Source: Flavobacterium lacisediminis
Lineage (GTDB): Bacteria > Bacteroidota > Bacteroidia > Flavobacteriales > Flavobacteriaceae
DNA: 64,000 nt
NCBI RefSeq assembly: GCF_025909975.1
Contig: NZ_JAPCIO010000001.1
Coordinates: 124,001-188,000 of the forward strand
Direction: 5' to 3'
The notes under the pieces are model-generated. The model was not told where the DNA came from and ran no database searches. It worked only from the letters and a program-made list of their open reading frames with translations. Shown piece by piece: positions 29,103-35,854 of the stretch. The translations under genes were made by a program, and so were the position numbers. Position 1 is the first letter of the stretch. Each line of letters starts with the position of its first letter.

Positions 29103-29708
29103 TTATTTTATTTTATTAGAAATTTCCATCCTTTTTCGCATTTCATCTGGATTTGCGTTTCTAGTAGTATCCAAAGCTTGTAACATAAGTTCTTCTCCTA
29201 TTTCCTTAGGAATAGCTTTTTTTATGATGATTTCATCCCATTGTTTGTACAAACCTTTTACTTCTTCATTAATTTCTGGGATTAATTTAGCAATTCGTTG
29301 TTCTGGAATAACTCTTAAATTCATAAAAGTCTCCAATGACTTCAATTTTGTGTTTAAAGTTGTTATTCTACTCAAAATCTGAGGTTTATTGTATTCAAAC
29401 GGAATTGTAATTGCTAATGTATCAGCTCTTTTAGATAAGTTTTTAGTTTTCATCTGAAAAGCTGATAAAGTAGATTTTGGTTTTTGTAACATCTCAATTT
29501 CAAACTGACGCCATTGATCCCATTTATTTAGGGTAGCTTCGACCTCAGGTCGTGGTGTTGGAAAATTAAATTGCCACATTTTAGAAATATTCTTAAAAAC
29601 GGCTTCATTTTTTTGGGCTACTTTTTGTGCTTCTAATTGCTGATTCTCATTCTCACATGAAATCAGAGTTAAAATTAAAAGCGATAAACTATATAAAAAA
29701 ACTTTCAT
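29103..29708 (-). CDS. Lipoprotein, mostly helical, unknown function
   Basis: A 201-residue protein with a lipobox LTLISCENE (Cys about residue 18). The mature part is rich in Lys, Glu and Gln with long predicted helices and no Cys. It lies 35 nt upstream of the T9SS surface-protein gene on the same strand and is probably co-transcribed, so it may assist that protein, but this is inference. I recognise no family. Confidence 0.75.
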   Translation of the reverse strand: MKVFLYSLSLLILTLISCENENQQLEAQKVAQKNEAVFKNISKMWQFNFPTPRPEVEATLNKWDQWRQFEIEMLQKPKSTLSAFQMKTKNLSKRADTLAITIPFEYNKPQILSRITTLNTKLKSLETFMNLRVIPEQRIAKLIPEINEEVKGLYKQWDEIIIKKAIPKEIGEELMLQALDTTRNANPDEMRKRMEISNKIK

Positions 29709-29911
29709 TTTACTAGATTAAAAAGCAAAGGTACAAATGTTTACTAAACGTAGCGGCTTTTCTAATAATATCTTAACACTACATTTATATCAAAATTGTT
29801 AATCGATTAAGAATAATCATTTAAAAGATGTTAATTTGTTAAATATCTAAATTAAGCTGGTAATTTGTAAAAATATCACAAAAAATCATCTAAAAAATTA
29901 CTTCTAAATGT

Positions 29912-29919
29912 TATATTTG
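29912..29919 (+). promoter_or_regulatory. -7 box of the threonine dehydrogenase gene
   Basis: TATATTTG fits TAnnTTTG. It overlaps an upstream in-frame ATG at 29908, so transcription should begin after about 29925. This makes the ATG at 29941 the true start. No TTG is seen at the standard distance. Confidence 0.55.
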
Positions 29920-29940
29920 TTACCACTTTTACACAACCAA

Positions 29941-30897
29941 ATGGATACGAAAATTTTAATAATCGGTGCTTGTGGTCAAATTGGCACCGAACTTACAGCT
30001 AAATTAAGAGCAACTTACGGTGTTAACAACGTTATCGCATCAGACATTAGAAAATTAGAAAATGATGTTGTTAATAACGGAATTTTTGAAGTAGTAAACG
30101 CTCTTGATTATAACCAAATTGAACATTTACTTGAAAAATATCAAATTACCGATGTATATTTAATGGCAGCTTTACTTTCGGCTACGGCTGAAAAAAATCC
30201 AGCTTTTGCATGGGATTTGAATATGAATTCGTTATTTCATGTTTTGAATTTAGCCAAAGCAGGGAAAATTAAAAAGATATTTTGGCCTTCGAGTATCGCG
30301 GTTTTTGGACCAACAACTCCAAGACAAAATACACCTCAATATACAGTAATGGAGCCTTCAACGGTTTATGGAATTTCGAAACAAACAGGTGAAAGATGGT
30401 GTGAATATTACCACAAACAATATGGTGTAGATGTTAGAAGTATTCGTTACCCAGGTTTAATTAGTTGGAGTACAGAAGCGGGTGGAGGAACTACAGATTA
30501 CGCAGTAGATATTTATCACAAAGCAATTACAGATGGAAAATTCACGAGTTTCTTATCTGAAAATTCAGAATTACCAATGATGTATATGGACGATGCGATT
30601 AAAGCAACTATAGGAATTATGCAAGCTCCAGCGGAACAAATTAAAATTCGTTCTGCATACAATTTAGCAGCGATGAGTTTTACTCCGAAGCAAATTGGTG
30701 AAGAAATTAAAAAACACTATCCAAATTTCGAATTAAGCTACGAACCTGATTTTCGTCAGAAAATTGCTGATAGTTGGCCTGCAAGTATTGACGATACTTC
30801 GGCAAGAGAAGATTGGGGTTGGAAAAACGATTTTGATTTAGAAAACATGACCGTAGATATGTTCAAAAACTTAAACGAACATACCTATAAAAAATAA
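29941..30897 (+). CDS. tdh: SDR-type L-threonine 3-dehydrogenase
   Basis: A 318-residue NAD-dependent extended short-chain dehydrogenase. The nucleotide-binding glycine motif is ILIIGACGQIGTEL, and the catalytic Tyr-Lys pair is in PSTVYGISKQTGERWCEYY. The sequence GLISWSTEAGGGTTDYAVDIYH is characteristic of the GalE-like threonine dehydrogenases first described from flavobacteria, which oxidise threonine to 2-amino-3-ketobutyrate. An upstream in-frame ATG (29908) would add MLYLLPLLHNQ, but it lies on the promoter box and would displace the Rossmann fold from the N-terminus, so 29941 is preferred. Kbl, the usual partner, is not adjacent. Confidence 0.88.
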   Translation: MDTKILIIGACGQIGTELTAKLRATYGVNNVIASDIRKLENDVVNNGIFEVVNALDYNQIEHLLEKYQITDVYLMAALLSATAEKNPAFAWDLNMNSLFHVLNLAKAGKIKKIFWPSSIAVFGPTTPRQNTPQYTVMEPSTVYGISKQTGERWCEYYHKQYGVDVRSIRYPGLISWSTEAGGGTTDYAVDIYHKAITDGKFTSFLSENSELPMMYMDDAIKATIGIMQAPAEQIKIRSAYNLAAMSFTPKQIGEEIKKHYPNFELSYEPDFRQKIADSWPASIDDTSAREDWGWKNDFDLENMTVDMFKNLNEHTYKK

Positions 30898-30928
30898 AAA
30901 AACGCTCCGATTCCTCGGAGCGTTTTCC
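30894..30928. terminator. Bidirectional terminator after tdh
   Basis: A 10-bp stem AACGCTCCGA/TCGGAGCGTT (30901-30910 with 30915-30924) has A-rich sequence on the left and TTTT on the right, between convergent genes. Confidence 0.9.
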
Positions 30929-30947
30929 ATTAAAACAAAAAACAAAC

Positions 30948-31526
30948 TTACTCCTGAACGATAGGAGCTCTCAATGATTCTAACACAGCTACAACTTCAT
31001 TTATAAGTGCTGGATCAGTTACGCCATTTAAACCTGCGGCTGCTCCTACATATCCAATAAATTTATCGTATTCTGCATCATTTGATTTTTTTCCCATACG
31101 AGGATTTTGAGCTGGATCATGAGCTGTAACCATATCTAATCCTGTGTAAACATTTGTTGCTCCTCCACCAGTATTTGCCGAAAAGAAATCGGTCAAATTA
31201 TCACTTAATATAGCAACATTAGTTGTGTTACCACTTAAAGCTTCTGAAATTACTGGCGCAAAATGCTCTCCTAAATTACCTTCTGCTCCCACTACAATAT
31301 CAGAAACAATTAACGTAATTGTAGAATCCACAACAGATCGATAACTCAATCTCCCTTGTTCTATCATTTGTCCTTGATTGTTAGGATCAGCAACCATAGT
31401 AGTTCCTCCTAATTTTGCATATAAAGATGCTGGTTCTGCTGCTTTGTCATCGTCACTACAAGAAGTAACAAACGCACCCGATGCAATAAATAAAGCCAAT
31501 AAGGCTAGTTTTGAAAAATTTTTCAT
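30948..31526 (-). CDS. Lipoprotein with truncated-hemoglobin-like (group I) domain
   Basis: A 192-residue lipoprotein with lipobox FVTSC (Cys23) and an acidic Ser-Asp-Asp-Asp linker. The mature domain follows the group I truncated globin pattern: SLYAKLGGTTMV at its start, NVYTGLDMVTAH with His136 at the proximal heme-ligand (F8) position, YDKFIGYVGAAAGLNGV, and the terminal helix LINEVVAVLESLRAPIV. The distal B-helix Phe-Tyr pair is not evident and there is an insertion (DPNNQGQMIEQGR) after the A helix. A globin exported and anchored in the envelope is unusual. It lies 18 nt after the HMA-like gene; the two are probably co-transcribed. Confidence 0.78.
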   Translation of the reverse strand: MKNFSKLALLALFIASGAFVTSCSDDDKAAEPASLYAKLGGTTMVADPNNQGQMIEQGRLSYRSVVDSTITLIVSDIVVGAEGNLGEHFAPVISEALSGNTTNVAILSDNLTDFFSANTGGGATNVYTGLDMVTAHDPAQNPRMGKKSNDAEYDKFIGYVGAAAGLNGVTDPALINEVVAVLESLRAPIVQE

Positions 31527-31544
31527 AGTAATAGTATTTAGAAA

Positions 31545-31982
31545 TTAATTAAAAATTCGTTGAATTCCTCTAGAAAACTTATAGCTAAAGCTATCTTCAT
31601 TCATCACTGGGCAAGCCGTTTTGTTTTCTAACTCTTTTGGCAATGTAAAACGTTCAGCCTTGTAATTTCCCATGGCTATTAACTTGTCATAAATAGTTTT
31701 CGAATCGGCTATTTTTATATCGTGAAAGAAAACCAAAACTCCAGTTTCTCTATTCAACCTATCGGTTTTTACACCTGGAATGGATTTTAAATTTCGATGG
31801 ATTTCTTTCGCTTTTAGTGAATCTATTGGTTCTTTGAAATCTATTCGACTAATTTGAAGCGATGCATTATCAATTACTAAAGGTTTAGCCGTGGCGATAT
31901 GAACCACTAAAACCACAAAAAGTATCAGGAAAATTCCGAAGATGCTTCCCAAAGCAATTTTGACTTTTTTATTAATTTTCAT
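31545..31982 (-). CDS. Membrane-anchored HMA-like (ferredoxin-fold) protein
   Basis: A 145-residue protein with one N-terminal membrane anchor (about residues 9-31, GSIFGIFLILFVVLVVHIA). The outer domain has a beta-alpha-beta-beta-alpha-beta pattern like heavy-metal-associated domains (ASLQISRIDFKEP, AKEIHRNLKSIPGV, TGVLVFFHDIKI, KTIYDKLIAMGNYKAERF) but lacks the N-terminal CxxC metal motif. A single Cys-Pro-Val-Met (CPVM) follows near residue 125. First gene of a pair with the globin lipoprotein. Metal or heme handling is a guess from the pairing. Confidence 0.6.
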   Translation of the reverse strand: MKINKKVKIALGSIFGIFLILFVVLVVHIATAKPLVIDNASLQISRIDFKEPIDSLKAKEIHRNLKSIPGVKTDRLNRETGVLVFFHDIKIADSKTIYDKLIAMGNYKAERFTLPKELENKTACPVMNEDSFSYKFSRGIQRIFN

Positions 31983-32008
31983 TTTATTTGAGATATTTGT
32001 TTAGTTGA

Positions 32009-32018
32009 TTTACGTAAA
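32009..32018. promoter_or_regulatory. Palindrome TTTACGTAAA upstream of the HMA/globin pair
   Basis: A perfect 10-bp palindrome 27-36 nt upstream of the HMA-like start codon. It could be a repressor or FNR-type site, but a 10-bp palindrome is weak evidence alone. Confidence 0.25.
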
Positions 32019-32075
32019 CAATTTCTCCTTGGTTTTCTGGAAATGAAAAAAAAGCGAATTTTAACATTTAGACAT

Positions 32076-32107
32076 AAAAAATCCCAAGACAAATTATCTT
32101 GGGATTG
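32076..32107 (-). terminator. Terminator of the ALDH/NTF2-like operon
   Basis: A 10-bp stem AATCCCAAGA/TCTTGGGATT (32080-32089 with 32097-32106) has A5 on the left, a U-tract on the minus strand. Confidence 0.88.
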
Positions 32108-32127
32108 AATTTTATTTCGGTTTATTC

Positions 32128-32628
32128 TTATTTCTTTTCAGAAAGTATTTTGTCTTCTATTACTGATTTTATTTTTACTACTTCATCTACATTGTCATTT
32201 GGAACTGTCATGGAAAGCACATAATGTTTAATTTTCCATTGTCCGTTTTCTTGCACTAAAACACCAGAACCGCGACAAATTTTCATTTGTGTACTCAATA
32301 ATTCGTCAAACCAAACCATTTTTCCGTTTTCGCTAAAATAGATATTACGTTCTATTGCTTTAAAGTTCCAAGCTTTTCCTTTGTCAAAATAAGGTTTTGA
32401 AAAAGCTTGAAATTGTTTTTTATTCCAATTTTCAGTGGCGTCCGTTCCAATAAAAATAGATTCGTCAGACATGGCTCCAAAATACGCTTCATAGTCTGCA
32501 GCCGCAGCTGCTTTGTGCCAATTGTCTAAAACGGTAGTGATGTTTTGTTTCTCTGATTGGAGTTTTTCCTCACAAGGTTTACAGGAAAATCCTAGAGTTG
32601 CTAGGAATAGGATGGTTAGTTTTTTCAT
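32128..32628 (-). CDS. NTF2-like (SnoaL/DUF4440-type) lipoprotein
   Basis: A 166-residue exported protein. A short signal with lipobox LGFSCKPC (Cys16) precedes a cone-like NTF2 fold: LDNWHKAAAAADYEAYFGAMSDESIFIGTDATENW, KAWNFKAIERNIYFSENGKMVWFDELL (in parts) and GSGVLVQENGQWKIKHYVLSM. NTF2-like domains bind small molecules or act as simple enzymes; the ligand is unknown. Starts one base after the aldehyde dehydrogenase stop and shares its transcript. Confidence 0.82.
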   Translation of the reverse strand: MKKLTILFLATLGFSCKPCEEKLQSEKQNITTVLDNWHKAAAAADYEAYFGAMSDESIFIGTDATENWNKKQFQAFSKPYFDKGKAWNFKAIERNIYFSENGKMVWFDELLSTQMKICRGSGVLVQENGQWKIKHYVLSMTVPNDNVDEVVKIKSVIEDKILSEKK

Positions 32629-32629
32629 A

Positions 32630-33919
32630 TTAAAAAGTATTAATTACAACTGTTTTTACATTTACAAATTCTTTGATGCCGTCTTCGGCTAATTCTCTTC
32701 CGTAACCTGATTTTTTTATACCACCGAAAGGTAATCTTGGGTCGGATTTCACCATATCGTTGATGAAAACGGCACCTTCATTAAATGATGGGATTTTAGT
32801 CTTGATAAAATCAATGTCTTGAGTAAAGATAGAAACTCCCAAACCAAATTCCGATTGATTACTTAATTTAATTGCTTCTTCAATAGTTTTGAAAGTTATG
32901 ATGGCAGCCACAGGTCCAAAGGTTTCTTCATTGAAAACAGGCATTTCTGTTGTTACGTTTGTTAAAATTGTGGGTTCATAAAACGCTTCTTTTCGGGTTC
33001 CTCCAATGATTAATTTGGCTCCCATTTGAATGGATTTTTGAACTTGGACTTCTAATTCTTCTGCTAAATCCACTCGAGCTAACGAACCAATTTGAGTTTC
33101 TTTATCTAACAGATTTCCGGTTTTTAAATTTTGAATAGCAACTTTGAATTTAGCGACAAACTCTTCTGCGATATTTTCATGAACTAAAAAGCGTTTCGCA
33201 GCAATACAACTTTGACCTGTATTTTGCATTCGGGCATTGACAGCTTTTTCAACAGCTTTTTCAAGATTGGCATCTTCTAAAATGATGAAAGCATTGCTTC
33301 CGCCTAGTTCTAAAACGCATTTTTTTAAATGTTTTCCAGCTTCGGTAGCGACAGCAATTCCGGCTTGTTCACTTCCTGTTAGGGAAACTGCTTTAATAAT
33401 TGGATTTGCGATGCTGTTTGCTACTTCGCTACTTGGAATTGGTAAATCTTGATAACAACCTTTTGGAAAACCTGCTTGCTCAAATATTTCTTGAATTAAT
33501 TCGGCTGATTTTGGAACGTTACTCGCGTGTTTAACCACAACAGTATTCCCCGCTATAATTGTTGGAACCGCGAATCGGAATACTTGCCAAAACGGAAAAT
33601 TCCAAGGCATTACGCCTAAAATAACTCCTAAAGGTTCGTAGGTGACAAAACTTTCAGAAGCTTCGGTTTTTATGTGTTTCGTTGCTAAAAAGGTTTCTGC
33701 ATTTTCATAATAGTAATTGCATAGAAGTGCACATTTTTCAACCTCAGCAATGGCTTGTGAAATGGGTTTATGCATTTCGGTAGTGATACAAGTTGCATAT
33801 GCTTCTTTGTTTTCTAAAAGTAGTTTAGCTAATTGTGGCAGAAAAGAAATTCGATTTTGAATACTTAAATTACGCCAAGAAAGCTGTGTGTTTTCTGAAA
33901 CTTTTAAAAGATTTTGCAT
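32630..33919 (-). CDS. NAD(P)-dependent aldehyde dehydrogenase (succinate-semialdehyde type)
   Basis: A 429-residue ALDH-superfamily enzyme. It shows the cofactor and oxyanion segment GVMPWNFPFWQVFRFAVP, the general-base Glu in LELGGSNAF, and the nucleophile Cys in MQNTGQSCIAAKRF. The C-terminal part contains NEETFGPVAAI and PFGGIKKSGYGRELAEDGIKEF, typical of the succinate-semialdehyde dehydrogenase group. It is slightly shorter than the usual 450-480 residues at the N-terminus. Oxidation of succinic semialdehyde is a family-based guess. It leads a two-gene unit with the NTF2-like lipoprotein. Confidence 0.9.
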   Translation of the reverse strand: MQNLLKVSENTQLSWRNLSIQNRISFLPQLAKLLLENKEAYATCITTEMHKPISQAIAEVEKCALLCNYYYENAETFLATKHIKTEASESFVTYEPLGVILGVMPWNFPFWQVFRFAVPTIIAGNTVVVKHASNVPKSAELIQEIFEQAGFPKGCYQDLPIPSSEVANSIANPIIKAVSLTGSEQAGIAVATEAGKHLKKCVLELGGSNAFIILEDANLEKAVEKAVNARMQNTGQSCIAAKRFLVHENIAEEFVAKFKVAIQNLKTGNLLDKETQIGSLARVDLAEELEVQVQKSIQMGAKLIIGGTRKEAFYEPTILTNVTTEMPVFNEETFGPVAAIITFKTIEEAIKLSNQSEFGLGVSIFTQDIDFIKTKIPSFNEGAVFINDMVKSDPRLPFGGIKKSGYGRELAEDGIKEFVNVKTVVINTF

Positions 33920-33960
33920 GCTGAAAGGTTTTTGTAAAAATACTAATTTTAATTGAAAAC

Positions 33961-34108
33961 GAGGTTCGCGTTAGGGATTACCTCACCCAGTTTTAGTTTT
34001 AGTTGAGTTCGGTGAATTTCATTTGTAGTGGAAATCCTTTATTTGTAAAATTGCTAAATTTTACAAATAAAGATTGTAACGGAAAGCCCGACCCTTGTGG
34101 GAACGCCC
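33961..34108. repeat. REP-like intergenic element with a 16-bp hairpin
   Basis: A roughly 148-bp structured, non-coding stretch. It opens with GGTTCGCGTTAGGGATTACC, has GTAG at 34025-34028, then a perfect 16-bp stem with 4-nt loop (34037-34052 and 34057-34072), and ends with AACGGAAAGCCCGACCC and GGGAACGCCC. A GTAG tetranucleotide just 5' of a hairpin is the layout recognised by RAYT transposases in REP elements. From memory, closely similar blocks recur in other flavobacterial genomes with the hairpin core varying; not verified here. There is no U-tract, so it is not a simple terminator. Confidence 0.6.
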
Positions 34109-34127
34109 AAATTAAAAAAGGAAATGA

Positions 34128-34135
34128 TATCTTTG
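34128..34135 (+). promoter_or_regulatory. Candidate -7 box of the 2OG-oxygenase gene
   Basis: TATCTTTG fits TAnnTTTG, 25 nt before the start codon and about 20 nt after the REP-like element. Confidence 0.45.
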
Positions 34136-34160
34136 TGAGGTATTTTACAACATAAATAAA

Positions 34161-34754
34161 ATGGAAGATTGTTTTGAAACCTTAATTTCGAGTTATTTGG
34201 ATTCGAAAGTGGGCATCGTGGAACATTTTGTATCGGAAGAATTAGCGCAACATTTGATAAACAGATTGTTTGAATTGAAAGAACAAAATTTATTAAAAGC
34301 CGCAGGAATAGGAAATGCCGCAAAATTGACTCAAAATTCGGCGATAAGAAGTGATACTATTTATTGGTTAGACCGAGCGAACAATAATGAATATGAAAAT
34401 GCATTTTTAGATCAAGTAGATGCTTTTGTGTCGTATTTGAACCGAAGTTGTTATACTGGAATTACAGGTTATGAATTTCATTTTGCGTTGTTTGACAAAG
34501 GCAGTTTTTATAGAAAACATTTAGATCAATTTCAAGATAATTCGAGCCGACAGTTTTCGATGATTACCTATTTGAACGAAAATTGGCAACCAGAAGATGG
34601 TGGCGAATTGTGCATTTATGATGGTGATATGGCTCAAAAAATAGCGCCAACAAACAGAAAAACGGTATTTTTTAAGAGCAATGAATTGGTTCATGAGGTA
34701 TTAGAAAGTCACAAACCTCGATTGAGTGTTACCGGTTGGTTGAGACGAGATTAA
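34161..34754 (+). CDS. 2-oxoglutarate/Fe(II)-dependent dioxygenase (prolyl-4-hydroxylase-like)
   Basis: A 197-residue cytoplasmic oxygenase of the double-stranded beta-helix fold. The iron triad is complete: His120 and Asp122 (KHLDQF) and His178 (NELVHEV), with the 2-oxoglutarate-binding Arg187 in KPRLSVTGWLRR. The segments RQFSMITYLNENW and GGELCIYD match the SM-20/PHD-like group. Such bacterial enzymes hydroxylate prolines in proteins such as EF-Tu, but the target is not shown here. Single-gene unit with its own terminator. Confidence 0.9.
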   Translation: MEDCFETLISSYLDSKVGIVEHFVSEELAQHLINRLFELKEQNLLKAAGIGNAAKLTQNSAIRSDTIYWLDRANNNEYENAFLDQVDAFVSYLNRSCYTGITGYEFHFALFDKGSFYRKHLDQFQDNSSRQFSMITYLNENWQPEDGGELCIYDGDMAQKIAPTNRKTVFFKSNELVHEVLESHKPRLSVTGWLRRD

Positions 34755-34756
34755 AA

Positions 34757-34797
34757 TAAAAAAAGAGGTTATCAAAAACATGACAACCTCTTTTTTA
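34757..34797. terminator. Terminator after the 2OG-oxygenase gene
   Basis: A stem of about 10 bp (AAAAGAGGTT 34761-34770 with AACCTCTTTT) is followed by T-rich sequence and preceded by an A-run, between convergent genes. Confidence 0.88.
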
Positions 34798-34814
34798 AAT
34801 TAAAAGACTTCAAA

Positions 34815-35228
34815 TTATTTATAATAAGGACTTTCGTAATTTAGGAGTTTAGAAAAATAGTCTTTTATAAAAGCATGTTGTTGATTGTGACTCATTTTTT
34901 CTGCTGATTTCGTTTCAATTTTAATTTTATCAAAACGATGATCTTCGCGAATCATATTGGATAATTCTGTTTTAGCAGCTGTAGGACCGTAAAGCAAAAC
35001 AACATCATACTCTTTGATAATATCCATTAATTCTTTGTAATATATTTTTAAGGACTGATTCTCCTTATTATGCATACTATTTTCACTATGTAACAATTTA
35101 CTCTGATGTACAGGTTCTGTAAATTTAGAAGCTATAGTATTTACTTCATAATCTTCACTTGAATACTCCATTAAGTGAGCTGTAGAATGATCCATCCAAA
35201 TGCCAACTCTTTTTGCAACTTTCATCAT
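34815..35228 (-). CDS. Small protein resembling bacterial eRF1-like (baeRF) domains
   Basis: A 137-residue soluble protein. It starts with a beta-strand and conserved-looking VGIWMDHSTAHLMEYS, then a charged linker, then IYYKELMDIIKEYDVVLLYGPTAAKTELSNMI, which resembles the GPxxAKxEL segment of eRF1 domain 3/Pelota and the baeRF group, and ends with a region around SHNQQHAFIKDYF. If the assignment holds, a role at stalled ribosomes or under stress is likely. No GGQ motif is present, so it would not be a release factor by itself. Low-to-moderate certainty. Confidence 0.55.
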   Translation of the reverse strand: MMKVAKRVGIWMDHSTAHLMEYSSEDYEVNTIASKFTEPVHQSKLLHSENSMHNKENQSLKIYYKELMDIIKEYDVVLLYGPTAAKTELSNMIREDHRFDKIKIETKSAEKMSHNQQHAFIKDYFSKLLNYESPYYK

Positions 35229-35344
35229 GGTACTTAATTTTACTAATTAGGCAACTATTTGCTGTATTAAAGTTACAAAAAATATCTAAGTTGGGCAAGA
35301 ATTAAAATGTAATTCGTAAAATGAAAAAAAATAGGTATAAAAAC

Positions 35345-35374
35345 AAAAAAGCCAGTCGAATGACTGGCTTTTTT
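35345..35374 (-). terminator. Terminator of the tRNA-Asn array
   Basis: A stem of 7 GC-containing pairs extended by six A-T pairs (35345-35357 with 35362-35374) begins 4 nt after the 3' end of the last tRNA and ends in T6 on both strands. Confidence 0.9.
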
Positions 35375-35378
35375 AATG

Positions 35379-35452
35379 CTCCCCCTCTTGGGCTCGAACC
35401 AAGGACCCTCTGATTAACAGTCAGATGCTCTAACCAACTGAGCTAAGGAGGA
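35379..35452 (-). tRNA. tRNA-Asn (GUU), copy 4 in transcription order
   Basis: A 74-nt cloverleaf with acceptor TCCTCCT/AGGGGGA, D-loop AGCTCAGTTGGTTAGAGC, anticodon GTT in CTGACTGTTAATCAG, T-arm with GGTTCGAGCC, discriminator G. CCA is not encoded. Identical to the other three copies. Confidence 0.97.
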
Positions 35453-35488
35453 ATCACCTCAAAGGTTTATATTTTGCTTAAAAGTTTG

Positions 35489-35562
35489 CTCCCCCTCTTG
35501 GGCTCGAACCAAGGACCCTCTGATTAACAGTCAGATGCTCTAACCAACTGAGCTAAGGAGGA
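35489..35562 (-). tRNA. tRNA-Asn (GUU), copy 3
   Basis: Identical in sequence to the copy at 35379-35452, anticodon GTT, no encoded CCA. Separated from its neighbours by the common 36-nt spacer. Confidence 0.97.
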
Positions 35563-35598
35563 ATCACCTCAAAGGTTTATATTTTGCTTAAAAGTTTG

Positions 35599-35672
35599 CT
35601 CCCCCTCTTGGGCTCGAACCAAGGACCCTCTGATTAACAGTCAGATGCTCTAACCAACTGAGCTAAGGAGGA
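35599..35672 (-). tRNA. tRNA-Asn (GUU), copy 2
   Basis: Identical in sequence to the copy at 35379-35452, anticodon GTT, no encoded CCA. Confidence 0.97.
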
Positions 35673-35708
35673 ATCACCTCAAAGGTTTATATTTTGCTTA
35701 AAAGTTTG

Positions 35709-35782
35709 CTCCCCCTCTTGGGCTCGAACCAAGGACCCTCTGATTAACAGTCAGATGCTCTAACCAACTGAGCTAAGGAGGA
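35709..35782 (-). tRNA. tRNA-Asn (GUU), copy 1 (promoter-proximal)
   Basis: Identical tRNA, anticodon GTT. It is the first copy after the promoter, and the sequence upstream of it differs from the shared spacer. Confidence 0.97.
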
Positions 35783-35806
35783 AGTTGTATATCTTTTAAG
35801 CGAGTG

Positions 35807-35836
35807 CAAATATAAACTGATTTTTTGTTATCGCAA
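35807..35836 (-). promoter_or_regulatory. Promoter of the tRNA-Asn array
   Basis: Minus strand: TTG (35836-35834), a 19-nt spacer, TATATTTG (35814-35807), an excellent match to TTG-N19-TAnnTTTG, 24 nt before the first tRNA. All four tRNAs probably form one transcript. Confidence 0.8.
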
Positions 35837-35854
35837 ATTATTTTATTGAAAAAA

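Larger units (their letters stand above)
35379..35782 (-). repeat. Tandem array of four identical 110-bp tRNA-Asn units
   Basis: Each unit is a 74-nt tRNA plus a 36-nt spacer; starts are exactly 110 bp apart (35379, 35489, 35599, 35709), and tRNAs and all three spacers appear identical base for base. This indicates recent tandem duplication or gene conversion. Confidence 0.95.

Noticed and set aside
34054..34323. 89-codon minus-strand frame between the aldehyde dehydrogenase and the 2OG-oxygenase
   Set aside because: It spans the REP-like hairpin and runs antisense into the oxygenase start; codon use is not coding-like.
35379..35782. Regular 110-bp repeats suggesting a CRISPR array
   Set aside because: The repeated part is a full tRNA-Asn cloverleaf and the spacers are identical, unlike CRISPR spacers; no cas genes are present.
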